IMG/VR virus record: IMGVR_UViG_3300021364_000119 | Coordinates: 1-29,975 of that record | DNA length: 29,975 bases | Strand: one strand, 5' to 3' | Origin: a virus | Shown here: in pieces, positions 21,098 to 28,428 of the stretch | Position numbering within the stretch: position 1 is the first letter of the stretch | Layout: each line of letters starts with the position of its first letter | Position numbers and translations under genes: made by a program | The notes under the pieces: generated by a model | Databases searched by the model: none | Seen by the model: only the letters and a program-made list of their open reading frames with translations | Told to the model about the DNA's origin: nothing

Positions 21098-22870
21098 ATG
21101 AAAAAATTTAGAAATTTATTAACAGGATTGGTCGAATCCGATGCTGCTTACGGTGCTTCATTAAAAAAGATTGCGCACGACGAAAAAATTAAATCTTTAT
21201 CTAAAAGAGATAGAGAAACATTAATGCGTATCGCTGATATGATGAAAAATGCAAATCGTGATGACATTAAACACGAAGTTGCAAACAGCCCAGAGGAAAG
21301 AAGAAAGGAACGTCTTGCTAGAATGCAAAGACAATCTGGTAGTGAAACACATAGAGATAGACAGAAAAGATTAGGTAAACCTCAAACTGAAGAAACTGAA
21401 CTCAATGAAATGACTCAAAGATTTATCTTTGATACCTTAAAGAGTGCTACCAAGGCCGAAAAAATGGCTTCTAGATTTAATCTAGATGTTGATAGTGGTG
21501 TAGGTAAAGATTCCGATGGTAAATTATTCTATGTTGCTGTCACTGGTAAATTTACAGATATTACCAAATGGATGAAGCTTTTAGATGAAGAAGTAATTTT
21601 AGAAGGTGGCGATTGTTATCATTGTGATGGTAAAGATGATGATTGCAAACATTGTGGCGGTTCAGGTTATGTTCAGTTTAAAGATGATGACAGAGATTCT
21701 AAAATCACAAGTAAAGATATTAAAATGGCAATAGGTATTGCCAATGACCCAAGATATAAAGGTGGTAATTATTCTGCTGCATATTCAAAAATTTCAAAAC
21801 TTAAAAAAGGTTTAGTATCACACCCAAGAGTTAAAGACGCATTAAGACAAGCTAACGAATCAGTTGCAAATGTAAGAAGAATTGCGAAAGAATTACAAAA
21901 AGAATCACCAAATAGATATAGTCCTCTCCAAATGGCAAAAGCTAAAAAAGAAAGAGAGGAACGAAGAAAGAAATCTGGCGACTCTGAAAGAAATAGATAT
22001 CAAAGATTAAAGCAAAGAGCCTATGGTAATTACATGGGTGGTCTCAAAGATGACTTTGCATATATTGAAACTACATTAGAAGAGAATTATAGAATACTTG
22101 CAACCAAAGGTATGGGAACTGAAACACCATCTTCCGCAAATAATATCAAGAAAAATGGTATAGAGATGGATTATTACGATGCTTCCGGTAGCAAAAGACG
22201 AGGTAAAATCTCTAATATAGATAATGAAACATATACTGTAAGAGACATTGATGATGGTAAATATCGTAAATATAAATTCCTTGATAGAGAAAAGGCTAAA
22301 GAATATTTAAAGAAGGAAAATATCAACGAAAATGATATGTCTTTAGATGACATTAAAAAGAAATGGGCTAAAGAAATTATTGCCTTCCAAGATGATGGAA
22401 AGGATTTACCATCAAGTGCAATGTCAGATTTCTATGGTTATAGAGATGTAGATTCTATTAAAACAGATGACCCTGATGAGTTCGATGATTTTGTTATGGG
22501 TTTACAAATGAGCAAATATAGAGAAGCATTAGGTTTAAAAGAAGCTTCTGCAAAGGCTGATGCAATGAAAGCCATTAAAAGAGATAGAGATTTTCAACAG
22601 GTTAAAGATGTAGATGTAAGAGCAACTACAGCTGATATGAAACTTGCTAAAAAGAATCCTATTGTACAATTAAGAAAAATTCTTGATTACAAGGGTGGTA
22701 CAATGGAGTTCTTAAATAAGAAAAAATTAAAACTGAAGAGTGATGAAGCTGATGCTTTATTACGAGGTTTTGATTCACTCCAAAAAGTACAGGACAAAGA
22801 AAAATATCAGTTATTAATTTCTAAGGACCCTGCAAGTCTTAAAAAGATTCTTAAAATTGTAAAACGATGA
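21098..22870 (+). CDS. Large multidomain packaged-type protein with zinc-knuckle
   Basis: The 590-residue product starts MKKFRNLLTGLVE, a degenerate capsid-targeting-like leader. In order it has a charged helical region (15-100) with ERRKERLARMQRQSG, a region at about 105-165, a CxxC-x6-CxxC knuckle (C173, C176, C183, C186) reminiscent of a DnaJ-type half site, and the helical module at 206-255 shared with the protein at 15226. Later come KRRGKISNIDNETYTVRDID (a small beta module) and FYGYRDVDSIKTDDPDEFDD. Possible prohead protease sites include L-K-E-A. It overlaps the next start (ATGA). No catalytic activity is evident. Confidence 0.7.
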   Translation: MKKFRNLLTGLVESDAAYGASLKKIAHDEKIKSLSKRDRETLMRIADMMKNANRDDIKHEVANSPEERRKERLARMQRQSGSETHRDRQKRLGKPQTEETELNEMTQRFIFDTLKSATKAEKMASRFNLDVDSGVGKDSDGKLFYVAVTGKFTDITKWMKLLDEEVILEGGDCYHCDGKDDDCKHCGGSGYVQFKDDDRDSKITSKDIKMAIGIANDPRYKGGNYSAAYSKISKLKKGLVSHPRVKDALRQANESVANVRRIAKELQKESPNRYSPLQMAKAKKEREERRKKSGDSERNRYQRLKQRAYGNYMGGLKDDFAYIETTLEENYRILATKGMGTETPSSANNIKKNGIEMDYYDASGSKRRGKISNIDNETYTVRDIDDGKYRKYKFLDREKAKEYLKKENINENDMSLDDIKKKWAKEIIAFQDDGKDLPSSAMSDFYGYRDVDSIKTDDPDEFDDFVMGLQMSKYREALGLKEASAKADAMKAIKRDRDFQQVKDVDVRATTADMKLAKKNPIVQLRKILDYKGGTMEFLNKKKLKLKSDEADALLRGFDSLQKVQDKEKYQLLISKDPASLKKILKIVKR

Positions 22871-23253
22871 AGCGATTCAATGAATCATTTGGTTTATATG
22901 AGGGAGTCGTTGTACCTCTCGAGCAACCATTGGTAGAATTTGATACTACTGGGGGATTAATAGTATCAGAAAAGGAACCAGAGTTGAATAAACCAAAAAG
23001 GTCAAGTGGAGACAAAAAATATGTTGTCTATGTGAGAAATCCAAAAACAGGCAACATTAAAAAGATACAATTTGGTGATGAGAAAGGTGGGCTGACCTCT
23101 AAGATTAATGATAAAGGGGCTGCAGCAAGTTTTGCCGCGAGACATAATTGCGATACAAAAACAGATAAATTAAGTCCAGGTTATTGGGCTTGTCGCCTTC
23201 CAAGATATGCCAAGGAATTGGGATTAACAGGTGGCGGAAATTACTTTTGGTAA
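22867..23253 (+). CDS. Conserved small phage protein (DUF5872-like)
   Basis: The 128-residue product has a variable N-terminus (MKRFNESFGLYEG, possibly a targeting leader with L-Y-E-G) and a conserved-looking C-terminal domain: KKYVVYVRNPKTGNIKKIQF followed by AASFAARHNCDTKTDKLSPG and YWACRLPRYAKELGL. I recall this domain from many marine phages, possibly as DUF5872, without known function. Two Cys and one His could bind a metal. Its end overlaps the next gene by 23 bases. Confidence 0.7.
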   Translation: MKRFNESFGLYEGVVVPLEQPLVEFDTTGGLIVSEKEPELNKPKRSSGDKKYVVYVRNPKTGNIKKIQFGDEKGGLTSKINDKGAAASFAARHNCDTKTDKLSPGYWACRLPRYAKELGLTGGGNYFW

Positions 23254-23503
23254 ACCTTACGTAGACGAAGGTAATATAAGAACATTTAGTGTCGATGCTA
23301 TTGATGAAGAATTTGTTTGGCATCGAGACGAAGAAGATAGAATTATAGAAGTGATTGAAGGTGATGGTTGGCAATTTCAACCGGAAAATTCATTACCTTA
23401 CTTGTTAAAGCCTGGAATAGAGTTTACAATAAGAAAAGGTGAATACCACAGGCTATTGAAAGGTATCAATGACTTGGTGGTTAAAATCACTAAAATTATA
23501 TAA
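23231..23503 (+). CDS. Cupin-like small protein
   Basis: This 90-residue protein uses a GTG at 23231 inside the end of the previous gene. Its pattern FVWHRDEEDRIIEVIEGDGW followed by LKPGIEFTIRKGEYHRLLKG resembles a single cupin barrel, with His in WHRD and in YHR as possible metal ligands. I recall similar unnamed proteins in marine phages. No strong ribosome site precedes the GTG, so translation is probably coupled. Its last bases overlap a late promoter for the following gene. Confidence 0.6.
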   Translation: MAEITFGKPYVDEGNIRTFSVDAIDEEFVWHRDEEDRIIEVIEGDGWQFQPENSLPYLLKPGIEFTIRKGEYHRLLKGINDLVVKITKII

Positions 23504-23506
23504 ATA
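23499..23506 (+). promoter_or_regulatory. T4-type late promoter TATAAATA
   Basis: An exact TATAAATA octamer overlaps the stop of the cupin-like gene and lies 33 bases before the ATG at 23539, which has a TTAGGAGAC ribosome site. Confidence 0.75.
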
Positions 23507-23538
23507 AACACATAATTAAATTTAATTAGGAGACAGAT

Positions 23539-24609
23539 ATGTCAAGCAATGTAGACTACTTCACCAAAAAGGAAAAGCTTTCCGAAGAGGTGGAAATACA
23601 AGAGGTTCAGGAAACTGAAAAAGCTGAACTTTCTGAGGCGGTTTTAAAAATTTCCTATTTTACTGGTAAGGTAAAAAATAATAAAACTGCTGAAAAATTA
23701 GGAATTAAAATTAAAGTTCTTGGAGGTGGCGAAGGTAATGCTCATATTGCAATGTCGGGTACTGAAGAGGCACTTAAGAAGTATGCTAGTAGATTCCTTG
23801 GTGCTGATAAAAACGATTCACTAAGCCAAATACAAAATGACGTAGGTGGTCCATACTTCGGCGAATCAATTGATTGGACATCAAAGATTAACGACAAGGT
23901 TGAAGAATATATTCAAGAGGGGTCATGTAGCTCAAAAAAGAAATTACACGGAAGCTATAATGAAGAGGATAGTGAATACCAAGAATTTTTCAAAAAGGCT
24001 TTAGAAAAATTTGGTGTAGACTCACCTGATGAGCTTTCAGATGAAAAGAAAAAAGAATTCTTTAATTATGTTGATGACAATTATTCAGCAAAAAATGAGG
24101 AATTTGACGCAGAACTTTTAGACATCATTGCAGAAATGACAGACGAAGAGTTTGATGAACTTTTGGAAGACGACGATCTTCAGGAATTATCACCTGAACT
24201 TTTAAAAAGATACAGAAATAAAGCATATAAGCAATACAAAAAAGCCGGTGATGCAATGAGTAAATCAGCTATTGCGCGCAGAAGGGAGTGGGACCCTGAA
24301 CCAACTAAGCGTTCTAAAGATGCTTTTGCTAAGCATCAAAAAGTTCGTGATAAGCGTAGTAAAGGTATCGGTTCGGCAGATAAAAGAAATATGGCAAGAT
24401 CTGGTTATCAATTTAAGAGTCCAGTTAGACATAACCCTAAAGACTTTTCTTTGTCAAAGAAATCAATTGGTGACGTGCAAAAAATTAAAGGATATGGCCT
24501 AGACCAATCCGGTAAAAATAAAATTGTCAGTCCAGGTGGTCAGATAAGACACGTATCTAACGATGAACTTAAGGCTTACCAAGAGCGTGGCTGGAAAAAA
24601 TCCAAATAA
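23539..24609 (+). CDS. Probable prohead-core-type or internal virion protein
   Basis: The 356-residue product has its own late promoter. The N-terminal 35 residues are acidic and end with ELSEAVLKI, a candidate prohead protease site (L-S-E-A). A compact region follows (IKIKVLGGGEGNAHIAMSGT), then a very acidic helical stretch (LLDIIAEMTDEEFDELLEDD), then a basic C-terminal region with LKRYRNKAYKQYKKAGDAMS and IARRREWDPEPTKRSK. Acidic-to-basic layout and protease site suggest a head protein that is processed. I do not recognise a named family. Confidence 0.7.
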   Translation: MSSNVDYFTKKEKLSEEVEIQEVQETEKAELSEAVLKISYFTGKVKNNKTAEKLGIKIKVLGGGEGNAHIAMSGTEEALKKYASRFLGADKNDSLSQIQNDVGGPYFGESIDWTSKINDKVEEYIQEGSCSSKKKLHGSYNEEDSEYQEFFKKALEKFGVDSPDELSDEKKKEFFNYVDDNYSAKNEEFDAELLDIIAEMTDEEFDELLEDDDLQELSPELLKRYRNKAYKQYKKAGDAMSKSAIARRREWDPEPTKRSKDAFAKHQKVRDKRSKGIGSADKRNMARSGYQFKSPVRHNPKDFSLSKKSIGDVQKIKGYGLDQSGKNKIVSPGGQIRHVSNDELKAYQERGWKKSK

Positions 24610-24613
24610 CACG

Positions 24614-24621
24614 GATAAATA
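24614..24621 (+). promoter_or_regulatory. Late-promoter variant GATAAATA
   Basis: GATAAATA differs from the late consensus at the first base only and lies 32 bases before the ATG at 24653, which has a TAGGAG site. The position matches the other late boxes. Confidence 0.45.
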
Positions 24622-24652
24622 AATTTAAATAATCTATATTATAGGAGATATT

Positions 24653-24910
24653 ATGAAAGCGATAATTGAATGGTTAAAAGATTTTTTTGGTTTAAATAAA
24701 CCTGAGCCAAAAACTTCTGTTCGCACCACACCAGTAACTAAAAAAGAAGTTGCTAAAGGACCAGCTGTTAAGAAGGTCACAAAGGCTTCTTTAAATAAGT
24801 TAACTAAAGCTCAATTAGAAGAGCGTGGTCGTGAACTCGGCATTGAATTAGACAAAAGGTTAGTTAAAGCTAAATTAGTTGACCAAGTCTTTAAAGCCGA
24901 ACAGAAATAA
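24653..24910 (+). CDS. Small HeH/SAP-like DNA-binding protein
   Basis: The 85-residue product has an N-terminal amphipathic helix (MKAIIEWLKDFFGL), a basic Pro/Thr/Lys linker (KTSVRTTPVTKKEVAKGPAV), and a C-terminal helix-extension-helix segment: LNKLTKAQLEERGRELGIEL followed by DKRLVKAKLVDQVF. The last part matches the HeH/LEM/SAP-like fold that often binds DNA. With its late-type promoter it may be a virion- or DNA-associated protein. Function unproven. Confidence 0.7.
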   Translation: MKAIIEWLKDFFGLNKPEPKTSVRTTPVTKKEVAKGPAVKKVTKASLNKLTKAQLEERGRELGIELDKRLVKAKLVDQVFKAEQK

Positions 24911-24917
24911 TTTTTGT

Positions 24918-24934
24918 TATAAATTAACGTTAAT
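24918..24934 (+). promoter_or_regulatory. Late-promoter variant TATAAATT plus palindrome
   Basis: TATAAATT (24918-24925) differs at the last base from the late consensus and lies 26 bases before the ATG at 24952. It overlaps a perfect 12-base palindrome ATTAACGTTAAT (24923-24934), a possible operator or chance A/T symmetry. Confidence 0.4.
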
Positions 24935-24951
24935 TTAACAGGAGAATAACG

Positions 24952-25269
24952 ATGGCACTATGGGGAAAAACAGACACCGCCGGTGATATACCTAAGTGGC
25001 TCGAGGACGACGCAAATAACACTAATAAGTCCAATGACAAAGACAACGCAGTATTCGTTGACTTGACAGAGGCTGGTGTAGAGTCTAACAGAGCTAAAGG
25101 TCTTCATACACCTGGTTGGAACTTGTATCACACATATACAGACCAAAATGGTAATACCCGTCATAAAGCTGAAAATATTGTAGTAATGAAAGTTTCTGCA
25201 TCTGATGCTGGTGACGCTGGTGTGACAGGTAATACAGCCGTGGAAGACGCAATTGTAGCTGACAGTTAA
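24952..25269 (+). CDS. Probable small virion protein
   Basis: This 105-residue acidic protein begins MALWGKTDTAGDIPKWLEDD and has an N/T/G-rich middle (GWNLYHTYTDQNGNTRHKAE). MALWG-type starts followed by an abundant-protein composition occur in marine T4-like phages, where I recall them as structural. A strong AGGAG site precedes the ATG. There is no catalytic motif. It is followed by a possible terminator. Confidence 0.7.
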   Translation: MALWGKTDTAGDIPKWLEDDANNTNKSNDKDNAVFVDLTEAGVESNRAKGLHTPGWNLYHTYTDQNGNTRHKAENIVVMKVSASDAGDAGVTGNTAVEDAIVADS

Positions 25270-25284
25270 TAGTTAACACTTTTT
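25265..25284 (+). terminator. Possible weak terminator
   Basis: GTTAA-TAG-TTAAC forms a 5-bp A/T-rich hairpin overlapping the stop codon of the preceding gene and is followed by five T. The stem is too weak to be sure. Confidence 0.3.
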
Positions 25285-25297
25285 ACATTTTTGTTTT

Positions 25298-25672
25298 ATG
25301 AAATTGACGGAATCAACCTTTTTACTTTATGCTATGAAGCACTATGACAATCCACAATGTACGGATATGTCAGAGTTCGAAGAAGATATGAAGAGGTTTC
25401 AATATCTTCGAAAATTATTTAGTCGTTATCGACAGGATAATGAACTCAAGGAGAGGTTGATTCTAAATCATTTGATAGTACTATTTAATGTATTTGGTGG
25501 TAAAGCTACGGAAATGCTTTTTATGAGGCTTCACGAATATCATGAATATTTGAAGCCTTTTGTAGTTTATCTGAATTTCATGCCACAATTGTTGGTATAT
25601 GACGATGTGATTATTAATAGTAAAAGCATTGTTTCAGATGAACAAATTATAAAGTGTTTACAGGAAATCTAA
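25298..25672 (+). CDS. Conserved T4-like phage protein of unknown function
   Basis: The 124-residue product begins MKLTESTFLLYAMKHYDNPQ and continues with helical segments (YLRKLFSRYRQDNELKERLI, LNHLIVLFNVFGGKATEMLF). I recall this protein type as conserved in marine T4-like phages but unnamed. It has no signal peptide and no true membrane segment. There is no ribosome site before the ATG (the upstream 15 bases are T-rich), which is unusual for this genome. It is followed after one base by the next gene. Confidence 0.75.
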   Translation: MKLTESTFLLYAMKHYDNPQCTDMSEFEEDMKRFQYLRKLFSRYRQDNELKERLILNHLIVLFNVFGGKATEMLFMRLHEYHEYLKPFVVYLNFMPQLLVYDDVIINSKSIVSDEQIIKCLQEI

Positions 25673-25673
25673 T

Positions 25674-26570
25674 ATGGTTGTAGACTTATTTCTGGTATTT
25701 AATTTTATTAAGAGGCTAGTTACGCCTTTTACTAAATGGCCAGCATATAAAGAAGGCATTATTGATGAGAAAGGAAATATCCTTATCTCTCGTAAAAAGT
25801 TTACTCGTAATAAACAGAAAAAAGCCTTTGGTATCTTCGACCAACTTATCTTAAATCTCAAAAAATTACTAGGAAAACTTCCTGGTGGTCAAACACGTAT
25901 TGCTTCTTATGCAGCTGCCTTGTGGTTAATCAAGGAAAGCGAAAAATTTGAAAACAATATGTTGACAGAGTCAGAAGTAGGTGATATAATAGAGGAATCA
26001 TTAAGAAACTTTATTGCTGAAAATAAAGATATTCTATATGAAGATGCTTGTCCTACTGCTGCTGGTGATGTAGATTTAAATACAAAGAACCGTGATGCTA
26101 CTATTAAAAAGCACAATTATGGTCCTTTAAACGTAGATATGCCTGGTCCTTATTGGGAAAAGATTGCTGACCATTGGGATACAACTGTAGAAGCAGCAAA
26201 GAAAAGTTTATGCGAAAATTGTGTGGCATTTGACATTTCACCTCGTATGAAAGATTGTATGCCAGGTGAAACATCAGATGATGAAGGCGAATTAGGTTAT
26301 TGCTGGATGCATCATTTCAAATGTCATAGTGCTAGAACATGTAATACATGGGCAAAAGGTGGACCAATTAATAATGACGAAGTAAGTCATGATTGGCAAA
26401 GCCGAAACGAAGCTGTAATTGAAGAAATTCCAACTGTAAATGTTGGAGGTGGAGCAATTGCAGGTTTAGGAGTAGGACCACAAGGTGAGCCAGGAGTGTC
26501 TCCAAAGGCTCAAAAGAAATATAAGAAAAAGAATTTAAAACAATTACTACAGGATGTAGCGGAGAGTTAA
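25674..26570 (+). CDS. Conserved phage protein with C-terminal Cys-rich domain
   Basis: The 298-residue product has two parts. Residues 1-120 (MVVDLFLVFNFIKRLVTPFT, KWPAYKEGIIDEKGN, LPGGQTRIASYAAALWLIKE) match a recurring marine phage protein of unknown role. Residues 150-235 hold a Cys-rich region, LCENCVAFDI, MKDC, LGYCWMHHFKCHSARTCNTW, whose six Cys and His could bind metal. A short low-complexity C-terminus follows. The C-terminal region looks like a separate domain found in other phage proteins, so this may be a fusion. A sigma70 promoter lies inside it at 25962. Confidence 0.7.
   Translation: MVVDLFLVFNFIKRLVTPFTKWPAYKEGIIDEKGNILISRKKFTRNKQKKAFGIFDQLILNLKKLLGKLPGGQTRIASYAAALWLIKESEKFENNMLTESEVGDIIEESLRNFIAENKDILYEDACPTAAGDVDLNTKNRDATIKKHNYGPLNVDMPGPYWEKIADHWDTTVEAAKKSLCENCVAFDISPRMKDCMPGETSDDEGELGYCWMHHFKCHSARTCNTWAKGGPINNDEVSHDWQSRNEAVIEEIPTVNVGGGAIAGLGVGPQGEPGVSPKAQKKYKKKNLKQLLQDVAES
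25962..25990 (+). promoter_or_regulatory. Sigma70 promoter inside gene 25674
   Basis: TTGACA at 25962-25967 and TATAAT at 25985-25990 with a 17-bp spacer and extended -10 (TGATATAAT). It would transcribe the 3' half of the host gene and then the lysozyme gene at 26572. Confidence 0.6.
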
Positions 26571-26571
26571 A

Positions 26572-27027
26572 ATGAGAAGTGAAGATAGAGAAGCCGTATT
26601 TGAACAACTTAAAATCGACGAAGGAGTTGTCTATGCCATCTATAACGACCACCTCGGGTATCCCACTTTTGGAGTCGGTCATCTTGTCCTCGACAGTGAC
26701 CCGGAATTTGGAGAACCAGTTGGTACAGAGGTTAGTGAAGAAAGAGTCAGGGACTGTTTCGACAGAGATCTTGAAATTGCCATCGGAGAGTGTCACGCTC
26801 TATACGGCGAAGGGGACTTTGGAGACTTCCCAGGTGAAGTCCAGCAAATCTTGGTTAATATGATGTTCAATATGGGTCGTACACGTTTAAGTGGCTTTAA
26901 AAAATTTAATGCTGCTTTAGGTGAACACAATTGGAAAACTGCTGCTGTTGAAGGCAGAGATTCAAGATGGTACAGACAGGTCACAAACCGCGCCGAAAGG
27001 TTAATGTCTCGCCTCGAAGAAGTCTAA
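26572..27027 (+). CDS. T4-type lysozyme (GH24 endolysin)
   Basis: The 151-residue product hydrolyses the glycan backbone of peptidoglycan. The catalytic triad of T4 lysozyme is in place: Glu17 in LKIDEGVVYAIY, Asp26 in NDHLGY and Thr32 in PTFGVGHLV. The remaining helices (VQQILVNMMFNMGRTRLSGF, RAERLMSRL) follow the family and the length (T4: 164) is close. It has no signal peptide, so it needs a holin to reach the wall. It starts one base after the previous stop. A tail lysozyme role is less likely because it is standalone near spanin genes. Confidence 0.9.
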   Translation: MRSEDREAVFEQLKIDEGVVYAIYNDHLGYPTFGVGHLVLDSDPEFGEPVGTEVSEERVRDCFDRDLEIAIGECHALYGEGDFGDFPGEVQQILVNMMFNMGRTRLSGFKKFNAALGEHNWKTAAVEGRDSRWYRQVTNRAERLMSRLEEV

Positions 27028-27031
27028 GTCC

Positions 27032-27244
27032 ATGTGGGCTTGGCTCAAAAGTTTATTCGTAAAATCATACACAATCACTGTGTCATACGACACGCAATTT
27101 GGAAATGGTGACGATAAAGTTTGGAAAGGTGTTAAAAACATCACAAAGAAAACTTGGAAAGAATTACACTTTGTCTCAGAAGACAAAAGGAAAATTCAAA
27201 TACGCTCTAATGCGGGATTAAATTACCGTATTGAAGAGGAATAA
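27032..27244 (+). CDS. Small conserved hypothetical protein
   Basis: This 70-residue basic protein starts MWAWLKSLFVKSYTITVSYD and ends LNYRIEEE, four bases after the lysozyme stop. The N-terminal WAWLKSLFV is a short amphipathic helix rather than a full membrane segment; the rest looks like a small beta domain. Function unknown. A role in lysis is only suggested by position. Confidence 0.6.
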   Translation: MWAWLKSLFVKSYTITVSYDTQFGNGDDKVWKGVKNITKKTWKELHFVSEDKRKIQIRSNAGLNYRIEEE

Positions 27245-27247
27245 ATA
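27240..27247 (+). promoter_or_regulatory. Late-promoter variant AATAAATA
   Basis: AATAAATA, one change from the late consensus, lies 31 bases before the ATG at 27278, which has a TTGGAG site. The spacing matches the exact late boxes, but in A/T-rich sequence it may be chance. Confidence 0.35.
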
Positions 27248-27277
27248 ATTTTACATTAATGAAATTGGAGAAATAAA

Positions 27278-27514
27278 ATGCCAGTAAAAGATATTATACA
27301 ACATGCGATTGATAACAATCCATTAAAAGTTCAAGCAGCGTTTGACGACGAAATGAAAGGTCGTGTACGTAATGCTTTAAATGCAAAGTATCAAGAAATG
27401 ACAACTGATGCTGAACCAGAAGTCGAAACTGAAGTAGAAGTAGAAACAGAAGTTGAAGCTTCGGCTGAAGACGAAGTTGTTGAAGAATCAGTAGAAGAAA
27501 CTGAGGACAAATAG
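27278..27514 (+). CDS. gp67-like prohead core protein
   Basis: The 78-residue product has the layout of T4 gp67: a helical N-terminal half (DIIQHAIDNNPLKVQAAFDD, MKGRVRNALNAKYQEM) and a long acidic tail of E, V and T. T4 gp67 is a small core protein of the prohead, later cleaved by gp21. Composition and size support the call, but no strict sequence signature was seen. In T4 gp67 lies next to gp21 and gp23, whereas here it lies among lysis genes. It overlaps the GTG of the spanin gene by one base. Confidence 0.5.
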   Translation: MPVKDIIQHAIDNNPLKVQAAFDDEMKGRVRNALNAKYQEMTTDAEPEVETEVEVETEVEASAEDEVVEESVEETEDK

Positions 27515-27894
27515 TGTATCAAGTTTTTGGTACAATTATTATTATATTAGGTGGAGCCTGCTATTGGCTTTATAATGATAATAATACATTAAAAGCAAAT
27601 CAAGTGAAACTTGAATATGCAATCGAAGAGCAAAAGGCCGCGTTTGAAACTATGAAAGAATCATATGAAAAACAAGGCCAGGCTCTAAATAATTTACAAC
27701 GTGCTAATGCAGAAATCGAGGCAGAAAAAGACAGATATTTAGATATCTTTCGTAAACACAACCTCGACAAATTAGCTTTAATGAAACCAGGTCTAGTTGA
27801 AAATCGTTTAAATAATGGAACGAAGGCCGTATTTGAGGAGATCGAAAATGATAGCAAGAACATTTCTAGTCTTGGCGACGATACTAACGATTAG
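27514..27894 (+). CDS. i-spanin (Rz-like inner membrane protein)
   Basis: This 126-residue protein has one N-terminal membrane helix (VFGTIIIILGGACYWLY) and a coiled coil (about 25-75: VKLEYAIEEQKAAFETMKES, LQRANAEIEAEKDRYL), followed by a motif LDIFRKHNLDKLALMKPGLV that I recall from phage i-spanins. It would span the periplasm with the lipoprotein encoded by the overlapping gene to fuse the two membranes at lysis. The GTG start overlaps the gp67-like stop (TAGTG). Confidence 0.8.
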   Translation: MYQVFGTIIIILGGACYWLYNDNNTLKANQVKLEYAIEEQKAAFETMKESYEKQGQALNNLQRANAEIEAEKDRYLDIFRKHNLDKLALMKPGLVENRLNNGTKAVFEEIENDSKNISSLGDDTND

Positions 27895-28372
27895 TGGTTG
27901 CTCTATATTCGGCTCCAAACCAGTTGAGATTATTTCAAAACCAGTAAAAATTGATATAATTCAGCCAACACTTCCTAGAGAAATCTCTTTACAACAACCA
28001 ACTTTTTATGTTGTATCCGAAGCGGTCATTGCAAATCCTTGTAAACGCTCACTTTCATTTGAACCACCAAAGTTCAATGACGAAGGTGTTGAACAACTTA
28101 AAAGACCAAAGACCTGTGAATTATCTGAAAGGGAAAATCCTGAATGGCCAGTAGGCTATACATACTTGGATAGATTCCTTGATGATATGAAAGCTTTAAA
28201 TAGTGGCGATATAGTTTTTGTAGCTTCGACTGTAAAAGACTATGAATTGATGACTGCCAACTTCCAAGAACTACGCAGGTACATCAGAGAACTCGGCGAG
28301 GTAATCGTTTACTATAGAGACGTGACGATTGATGATAAGCCTGGAGTTGCTGCAGAAGTTCAGAAAAAATAG
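27848..28372 (+). CDS. o-spanin-type lipoprotein (Rz1-like)
   Basis: The 174-residue product has a lipoprotein signal peptide MIARTFLVLATILTISGC with lipobox I-S-G-C and the lipidated Cys18. It starts within the end of the i-spanin gene, 47 bases overlapping, which is a typical Rz/Rz1 arrangement. ATG 27848 has a GGAG site; a possible earlier start at 27815 has no signal peptide at its start. It is longer than most Rz1 proteins, with a mature part of about 156 residues including a C-terminal helical region (FLDDMKALNSG, LRRYIRELGEVI). Mature Pro-rich KPVKIDIIQPTLPR near the N-terminus fits an o-spanin. Confidence 0.75.
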   Translation: MIARTFLVLATILTISGCSIFGSKPVEIISKPVKIDIIQPTLPREISLQQPTFYVVSEAVIANPCKRSLSFEPPKFNDEGVEQLKRPKTCELSERENPEWPVGYTYLDRFLDDMKALNSGDIVFVASTVKDYELMTANFQELRRYIRELGEVIVYYRDVTIDDKPGVAAEVQKK

Positions 28373-28428
28373 TTTCGACATTGTTTCAATAAATTATCTA
28401 TTCTAGCAATCTATTTGATAAATAATGA

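Noticed and set aside
25066-25094. TTGACA inside the MALWG gene
   Set aside because: The hexamer at the -10 position is TAACAG and is not convincing.
27815-27847. Earlier start for the o-spanin
   Set aside because: The lipoprotein signal starts at the ATG at 27848, which has a GGAG site; an earlier start would bury the signal peptide.
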